Source of the DNA: Sequoia sempervirens
Lineage: Eukaryota > Streptophyta > Pinopsida > Cupressales > Cupressaceae
Reading direction: 5' to 3'
Length of the DNA: 64,000 bases
NCBI GenBank assembly: GCA_007258455.2
Contig: VDFB02047230.1
Location: 158,356,635-158,420,634, forward strand
The notes below the pieces were generated by a model. That model was not told where the DNA came from and searched no databases. It saw only the letters and a list, made by a program, of their open reading frames with translations. Positions 56,729-64,000 of the stretch are shown here, one piece after another. Position 1 is the stretch's first letter. The number at the start of each line of letters is the position of its first letter. The position numbers and the translations under genes are program-made.

Positions 56729-57960
56729 ATGTTTTATTATTATGTTTTTTCTTACAAGCTTTTTGGGTTAATTTTGATAATGTTTTTAATATTATTGTTG
56801 TCTTCGACTGATCGGGGAAAGGCACCAACAATAGAGGAGAGCATCCATACTGAGGTGCAGTCAATATTTTCTGATGATGACATGGCTTATTTAGCAAACC
56901 CTTCTGATACGATAAAGAAGCTCATGAAAATATGCAATGAAGAAATGACTGAGTTGATGTTCAAAATGCCTCAAACAAATGAGATAAGAGAGAGGGTTAA
57001 AGTATTGAGAGAGAGATTAAAAAATTGCAAGTAAGTTGTCATGAGGTCTTTAATTATACCGTAAGTTCATTCATGGTTTTATATTTTGTACTCTTTTATG
57101 TCATTAACTAAAATATGTGTTGTTTTTATAGGGTTATTTTCCTCCTCATGATGCTCCTGGCCATGATTAGGATACTGCAAGTGCTTCCTAAGGAGTAAGG
57201 GTTGGAACAAGTGTCCATCCTGATCTTCCTACGCATACATCACATCATCTGACCCCATCATCCATGCCTATATTGTCATTTGAAATGTCGGCAACACATA
57301 CCATGCGTGCATCCGCTAACGCGACTCTCCGGCAAAGGAACACATACCAAAAACATGCGCCGTGACATGCAATTTGGGGATGCAGAAAATAATCGAACCG
57401 GTGATGTTTTAGGCAAAGATTTCGGATTCGTGGTATTACTAGTAATGGAATACTGCTCTGGCCACACTTTGTGGTGACCGCAGGATTTTGTTCCCATAAA
57501 GATAGAGAAGGTCTCAGGTACTTTAAAATGTTTTAATTATTATTCTATATAATCCAATTGAAATTTACTTATTGATCACTCTTTTAGACTATTGATCCCA
57601 TGATCATTTTGCAGGAAATGATGTTTTTTATAAACATCTAAGTGATATTACATTGGAGCTCTTCGGGCCCACCATACATACATGGTGCAATGCCCAAAAT
57701 GAAGATTTAAAGATGAGCTCATTAACCGTTTAGTTGTGTTGTTCGGTGATAAAACATTCAATTGAACCAAGGTCCTTAAGAAAGCCGGTACCTATCTAAA
57801 AGTATGAGGACCAATATAGGTCAAGCATTTAGAGAAGAACAAAGTACGAAGGCCCCCAAGGCGATTCCTCCTGATAGAGAGGGAAGGACTCGTGTTCAAT
57901 GAAAGGAGAAGGCTGAAAAGAAAAAAAGGAAAGAAACCACCGGGCCAAGGAAGGTATGTG
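56729..57960 (+). pseudogene. Exon-like pieces of an unidentified gene
   Basis: Frame 56729-57034 gives a hydrophobic start, then an acidic helical segment (IEESIHTEVQSIFSDDDMAY ... ERVKVLRERLKNCK). It meets a canonical donor GTAAGT at 57031. An acceptor TTTTATAG is at 57124-57131, and a second 97-bp intron (57518-57614, GTACTT...TTTGCAG) follows. The last piece reads MRTNIGQAFREEQ, KAPKAIPPDREGRTRV, then stops. The middle exon keeps several CpGs (57300-57360). No domain recognised. Frames across the introns do not join cleanly, so it may be a transposase remnant or a degraded host gene. Confidence 0.35.
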
Positions 57961-59684
57961 ATATAGAAGCATAACTCTGCAAAAATCCCCGATTAATTGC
58001 GATTTAAAAAAAAACTGCAAGCTAGATGATTTTTTCCCTGATTTTTTGAAAAAATCATTGAATTTTTGGTCAATGATTTTTTCCTGTTTCAAACTTCAAA
58101 ATCGCCACAAAAACGTGTTTAAAATCTGCAAAAAAACGTGAATAAAATTGAGCTGATTTTCGTGCAAAAAAAACCATGAGACCAAGGGCTTGTTGCTTAC
58201 TATTATTCTTGATAGATTTTTTCAAGCATCCATAGCTTGTTTGAGCACCTATTTTAGGATTTTAGCCATAGTAGCAAGGAAATGAACTGCTTGATAAAAT
58301 GCTTTGTGACATGTATGAAAATGTAGTAGCATAGACAAGGCAAAGGATTAGCTTTGAAAAATAAATCTCAAAAATCAGTCTCATGGTGATGGAACATTAT
58401 GACTTAATGCTATGACAAGCAAATTGCTATGGATTGTCAGCGGTATTCATCACCGGTGAGACTGCATTTTTTAGGCATTTTTTCAAACAATTTGTAGGTG
58501 GTTTTTTTTGTTAACCAGGTTTGTCTCCTAATCTACCTATGGAATTGCCAATTCCAATCAAGGGTAGCTCGGAGAACCTGGACCAACTGATGAGGATTTT
58601 AAAATAACCTCCTACACTTCGGGTTTTGCAAGACCCAGGAGGGTGATCCCTATAATGTGTTTATGATCTCTGCACCAAACTCATAAACAATCATTAACAA
58701 AATTACAGATAATCTCACAAATGGCTCAATAGAATAGGATATCACTAAAATAAATTGGCCTTTCACCAATAATGGCAGCTACCTAGAGCATGAGATAATT
58801 ACAACATTATTTTGTATCTTATGATAGTCATTTAATTTGAAAATTTGGTGGCAAGCCCTAAGCAAAAACATACAGACACAAAGATTTACAAACTTGTACG
58901 ATTTAGATCAGTGCCATATACCATTGGGGATTCAAACTCATAAACAGTCACAATTCGACAACAGATTTAAATACTCAGTATATAGGATCCCTGACAATGT
59001 TGCATTACAACATTATCAATTTCTGCCCCAACCCGATACTTCTTATTTAATCCTTTTACAAACATACCCATCCATGATTTCATCCAAGCATTTTAATTAA
59101 TTATTTGAATTAAAGCCAAGACAGAAAACACACACATCGAGATGATGAGATGAACATCATAATCCTTGATTATTTTATTCAAAATATGATATGTTTGTAC
59201 AGAGGAGAGACTTGAGCTCAAGATATATCATCTTAGCTTGAAATGTTGGTATTGTTATAAAACATGCGGTCTTCATAAGTTTAAAACCCTTTACAAAATA
59301 ACCCAAACCTAAATTTCCATAGTATTCACAAAAGTTCTTACAATTTCTTGCTCTGCAACTTTACCTAGAATCGACTACAAAAAATATCTAACTTGCCAAC
59401 CCTAATTTCTGGCCTTGAAATCCTTCTTATAGAAAACAAAGGAGCAACAAGCATTGGGCCAGAAATTACACATGTCAATGATCAATTGGACTGGTACACC
59501 CCATTTTAAAACTGAAAACACAACCACTAAACTCTAGAGCATCTTTCTATTGATTCCACTCATTGCAAAATAACCACAACATCTGTTACTCCTCGAAAAC
59601 TGCACCCAAAACCACCATGGAGCAAAACCAAAATTCAGTTATACATAATTGTTGAGCTGTCAGTTGCCGGTACTATACACCGTT
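57961..59684. other. No gene recognised
   Basis: Low-complexity A/T tracts lie around 58000-58170. The remainder may be the 3' untranslated part of the minus-strand ORF that ends near 59685. Confidence 0.35.
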
Positions 59685-62600
59685 TCACTCCTCCTCAGTT
59701 AAGTACTTGTCAACCCAACTTTGATATTCCTCATCTGTCGGCCAATTAAAATCCATCACCTCCTTCATCTTGGTACTGTAAGGTGTGAACTTCACTGCAA
59801 CCTGGTTGGCCTCCTTTTCAAATGATTCCAAAAACATGCTAGTATTAATTATTTTATCCATGCTATTTACTAGCAAGTCATGATTTGAATCATCACAAAT
59901 TAATTTAATTTGTTCATTAATAACCTCCTCTGCCTTTTCCTGCCATTGCTGTAATTTCTAAAAATTTCCACTTGTATCCATTATATATGGCAGGAAAGTG
60001 TCATCCCAATCATCAAAATTCTTTATTAATTCCCTAATTTTCTTACTTAGATCATCAGGCAAGGCCTAGAATCCCTTCAATGATTTCAAAAAATTTGAGT
60101 AGTCTTTAATGATTGGGGCCTATTATTCACATCAAACCTAGAAGCCTTAAACATAATGTCTAAATCAGTGGCCCTAGGGATCCATTTTTCAATCAGGGGC
60201 AGAATCACGTCCTTGTCTCTATTAATATTTTGAATTCCCTCCAAGAATAAAGAATACAAAGAATGTACAACTGGCAGCTTAGAATCAATCTTTTCATTTA
60301 AATGCCTTATAATGGTGTCTACCACCTCATTGTGCTTAGCCATAGCATTATCCTCACTCGCCCTTAGGGCAACCTGTAATTTTGTAACTTTGTTTATCAT
60401 CTGCTCTTTGGTAGGATCTGTAGAAAGTTCAACCTCTTCTTCAACTGGCCCTGTTGCAGGGCTATCAACAACTATCTGAATTGGGGATCCAGGAATAGAA
60501 ATGATTGGAACAATAGGGGGTAATGACCATAAAGCAGTAGGTATTGCTCTAGCAACAATGAAACTGGAAGATTCTCCCACCTACCCATATCTCAACCTAT
60601 CTACTTCAGATTGCAACTCAACATTTCTTTGCTGTATCCTACTATACTCCCCAATCATTGTGTTATATTTCTCCATCAAGCTTTTCTTCTCAGCCTCATC
60701 TCTTTTAGCTATTTTCTGGGCCAATTTGGCCACATTCAGTGTTAAGCTTGTGGCCTCTATTGTTGAGGTTTCAGAGACTCTTTGATGATGAGCCCACCCC
60801 TTAAATTTAGACTGAGATTAGCTACAATTGGTTTTCTTCCCTGAGGTGCTAAAGCCCATATCGCCAAAGTTTCATACTCCTCACTAAAGGTAGAGTCTTG
60901 TAGTGCTGCATTGACTTCCTCCTCATTGCCTTGCATAGGATGCTTTGATTGCATGATAGCATTAAAAGCTATAGCATCAACAATGTCCCATTCAGGGAGA
61001 AGTAGGACACCAGCTTGAGACACAATTTGCCTTCCTTCATCAGGGGTGAGGTTCTTGAACTACTCTATTAGCCCGGTTTTGACCTCATCATCATTTTCCT
61101 GATCAGACCTGGCAGGCCTTGTTTCTCTTATTTCCTTGCATTTGTCTTGATATTCCTAAAGTTTCAACCTCTAGACCAACTGCAAGAACACATGAGTCTT
61201 CACAAAGGCATCATCATCCAGGAATGCCTTGCATGCCACCATCCTTGCATCCTAAACATTCTGTCCTTTTATATCTATATCAGTTAACACCAATTGTGCT
61301 GACTTAGGAGGTGAAGGGGTGCCAACTTGCATGTCTTGATTGGTGACAATTATTTCATCTACCGAAGTGTCTTGTGGCTCCTTAATTCTTTGCCTCTTAG
61401 GGCTTGGCTATGGTGGCGGCTCCATAGGGTCATCTCAAGGTGGTGAATCAAGATCCACAATCTTTATTCCTCCAGGCTTTCTAATCCCTTGGCCAGATTG
61501 TGACGAGGCTTTCATTATTTGCTTACCTTTTCTGTCTCCAACCTCTTCATCACTGCTATTACCTCTTTTTCTTCTGTATAAGGGCCTATCAATTGGTCGC
61601 TGACAAATTGGCCTTTCTTCCACAGGCCTCACCTCCAATCCCTGGATTTTGAAATCTACCTCCAAGTTTATCTTCTTGGTTCTCAGAGTGCTCATGATTT
61701 CTCTAAAATTACTCATCAAGAAATCAATTCTTTTGTGAAATGGAGTGAACTCCATTAATGGATCATACTTCGGATCCAACTTATGCCCTAGGGCCAAAAA
61801 TTTCTCATAGGCAATCCATTTTTCTTTATTCAATTCTTGCCTACCCAAATCAAATTCATTCCTAATCAAATCTTCAGGAAAGTTGAAAACATGGGTAAAT
61901 TTTCCACCCTTGATTCTTTGTCTAAACAGATAAAAGAATCCCTTAGGATCATGCTACCTTACGGATCCATTCTTCAAATGGTAATCATCAAAAAATTGAT
62001 CAAAATGAACCCATCCACCCTTGGAAAATACAAAATCTAAGACAATAGTATAATCAGGGAACAAAGTCCCTTTTCCTCTTCCTGTCAAGTTATCTTCATG
62101 GATGCATCCTAGCTTCCACAAAACCTCTACAAATCCCATTCTTGATGGTACATTTTATGGAAGAATATGGGGGGTTCCTTAGAAACCATAAACCCTTAAG
62201 ATAGTGCTTATAGGGTATGGAATGATGTCACCCCAATTATGACATACTTTTAACTCAGGCCTTCTTGCTTTGGGCTGGAGGAAATCATGCAAATCCTCAA
62301 GAATTCTTGGCATATTTACCATTAGTCTAGCCCTAAGCCTAGAAGCAAAGTAGTTGTCAAATTGCACATAGCTAGCATCCCTCTTGTTGTAAGACATATC
62401 TGCACTCCAGGCCTATACTGGTAGCCTTTCTCCATTTACCTCTTGCCTCAATTCCATCTTCTCTGAGAAGAAGCCGACATTCTCATACAAGAACATATGC
62501 ATTAACAAAGAGTACCAAAAGAAAGGAACACTAGTGTCCCCCACAAATAAGTTCAACAAACCCTCATGCATTCTTTCAGCAAGGAAAGAAGCATAATCAT

Positions 62601-63325
62601 ATACTATAGAGAAATTGGGATGCTGAATTTGAGCCCCCATAAACATATAGGCAATGGGCATCACAGTATTAGGACTGAAACCTAAAATTTGGAAAAGTGA
62701 GTAGAAGGTTGCCAAGAAATGATCAACAAAACAATTTAACCCGAAAGGTTCCTGATCAGTCAGGCTGATATGAATCATGGAACTGCCCGCCCTGGCTAGA
62801 TGAGGAGGAAGCAATTTTGATCTGAAAAAAAGGTTGAATCTTGGTATACTCTTGTTTCATCTCCTCGAAGTCAATCTGGACCAAGAATGAGCCATTTTCA
62901 CTCAAATCAAAAACCCTTCGAATTACATTTGCATTTACATTCAGTAAAACCTCACCATCATTATCCCTTATAACCCTTGTGACAGGATCATATCTCGTAG
63001 CCACTGCCAGGCGGAGGTCAACATCAAGGAACACATTCGGTACTACAAGCTTTCCCGTATCATACCTCCAACCATTTGAAAAAGGATGAGGTGCATTTCG
63101 CTGGCCATACCATCTTCTAAACAGTTCTAAACCCGTCATTGGTACCCTAGCATCTGCAATGTTGTAGGTTCTATATCTCAACCCTTCACCTAAGGTTGTC
63201 CCTCTCATCAAAACCAAACCCCTCTTCTTGTCATTTGTTGACAGGGGAAATTGGTCAAGGAAATCATCATACAAATTCCTCTGCATGTAGTCAATATGGC
63301 CAGAATCTTGTTTTGTTGGCGCCAT
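59685..63325 (-). pseudogene. Large uncharacterised ORF (about 1,200 codons), decayed
   Basis: Start ATG at 63325 (MAPTKQDSGHIDYMQRNLYD). N-terminal block to 62760: GTTLGEGLRYRTYNIADARV, LFRRWYGQRNAPHPFSNGWR, VPNVFLDVDLRLAVATRYDP. After a 1-nt frameshift (62756-62814) one frame runs to 60757 with stops: FFWYSLLMHMFLYENVGFFS, then WSADMSYNKRDASYVQFDNY, KVCHNWGDIIPYPISTILRV, KGGWVHFDQFFDDYHL. A basic/acidic linker with an RRKRGN patch near 61570 and a hydrophilic WDIVDAIAFNAIM part follow. Two more shifts give a coiled-coil-like stretch (60580-60700), NEVVDTIIRHLNEKIDSKLP and a C-terminus ending WVDKYLTEEE at 59685. No enzyme, zinc or signal motif. The collinear pieces show a single ancestral protein. 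It resembles repeated unknown proteins of conifer genomes in my recollection, unverified. Confidence 0.6.
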
Positions 63326-64000
63326 TTTAAACAACTAGGGCTTCTTGGAAAATCAAATTGTGGACAGACTAGTGCTACTCAAAATGAAAACACAGTAGAA
63401 TTTACAATTTCCCATAATTCAAGAGAAATAGTAACCCTAAAATATTAATTCAAAAAAACCCTAATCAACACAGCAAAGCTTTTCGCAAGAAACACATTCA
63501 GACAGAACATGATGAAGAAAATAACTCACGAAAATTCGCGTTCTGTAGAAAATCAAACTCTTGCCAAAATTGCTTTTGAAAGCTCTATCTCTGGCTCTGG
63601 ACTACTTTGAAGATGCTTGAATGCCTTAGTGGTGAAAGTAGTTTGCAATTAAACACTTGAACTTTATGAACATTTCTGATAGACGTCTCATCTGCCATTA
63701 AAGCCTACTTGTATACAACGCCAATGCCTTCAATTGTATTTGACGCAGATTTAAATCTCCACCGTTGATCTCTTGTTTTAGTTAGATTATTGAATAGTCC
63801 TCCTTAAAAATGCTAACAACGCCTTCCACATCATCCCTAGGGCCCACCATTATATGCAGCGCTAGGAAGATACATGTGGCACTCGCCCGCGATATCACGA
63901 TTTCTCAAGTTGGGATTGCGCGATAGCGGGCAACCATTGATCTCTTCATCGGTGACCACGATCAAGTAAAACAAGGGACAATTTTAAGGCCTATTCGCTG
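63326..64000 (-). promoter_or_regulatory. Leader and promoter-like region of the large minus-strand ORF
   Basis: Upstream of ATG 63325 the minus strand has a leader with a possible donor GTGAGT near 63530. Farther up is a CATATAATGG box near 63855 and a dense block at 63875-63955 with CACATG, a CGCGATATC/GATATCGCG-type palindrome and GCGCGATAGCGGGCAACC. That block matches, on the plus strand, the G-box/CGCGATAGCGAACAACC block of the copia LTR (7071-7160). Confidence 0.4.

Noticed and set aside
1..64000. CRISPR arrays, rRNA or tRNA genes
   Set aside because: No regularly spaced identical short repeats with unique spacers, no conserved rRNA strings and no convincing cloverleaf with GGTTCRANNCC were seen outside the SINE.

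Overview
The window looks like plant nuclear DNA, most likely from a conifer or other gymnosperm. It is AT-rich and almost entirely made of old, nested, decayed transposable elements. Between them lie a few shreds of host genes with canonical plant introns: a TPX2-type microtubule-associated gene and a TIR resistance-gene domain. There is one 100-base run of N (56604-56703). No bacterial, organellar or CRISPR genes are recognisable. The organism is an inference from element types and decay, not a search result.

Layout. 1-1402 is gene-free with a small tandem repeat. 1403-8204 is a complete but inactivated Ty1/copia element of Tnt1/Tork type, with 1.3-kb LTRs, a PBS, a PPT and a perfect 5-bp target duplication (ATTTT). 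8800-10442 is the gag end of a minus-strand Ty3/gypsy element, cut by another LTR (10443-10881) with a PBS and a fragmentary gag. 13640-16400 holds a plus-strand gypsy integrase end and an uncharacterised 3' ORF. 17600-20690 is a gypsy fragment with PBS, protease and LTR-like end but no visible reverse transcriptase.

20870-35400 is the most informative nest. A resident minus-strand gypsy element has domain order protease, second RNase H (aRH), RT, RNase H, integrase. It was interrupted inside its aRH domain by an 11.5-kb minus-strand gag-protease element with 1.6-kb LTRs (23154-34698). That inner element carries a repeated pair of about 1.1 kb with the 3' end and LTR of a third, plus-strand element between the copies. 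The LTR-like sequence of this region is studded with one imperfect palindrome, GGGACTCATATGCC ... GGCATATGAGTCCC.

36600-41220 is AT-rich and contains the TPX2-like gene remnant on the minus strand (six exons with conserved splice sites, then a duplicated pair of 3' exons), and a TA-flanked MITE with a SINE inserted in it. 41980-43480 is the 3' half of a LINE. 44123-45100 is a plus-strand uncharacterised ORF of retroelement type. 46080-46980 is purine-rich and then short repeats. 48880-53700 differs in composition (more GC, many dispersed motifs in both orientations) and could be organelle-derived. 54690-55156 is a broken TIR domain. 56704-57960 has exon-like pieces of an unknown gene. 59685-63325 is a decayed minus-strand reading frame of roughly 1,200 codons with no domain I recognise, preceded on the right by a leader and promoter-like region.

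Almost every coding region carries stops or frameshifts, so nothing here is clearly functional. The window's main value is its layered insertion history, the TPX2 exon structure and the two large unknown ORF families.
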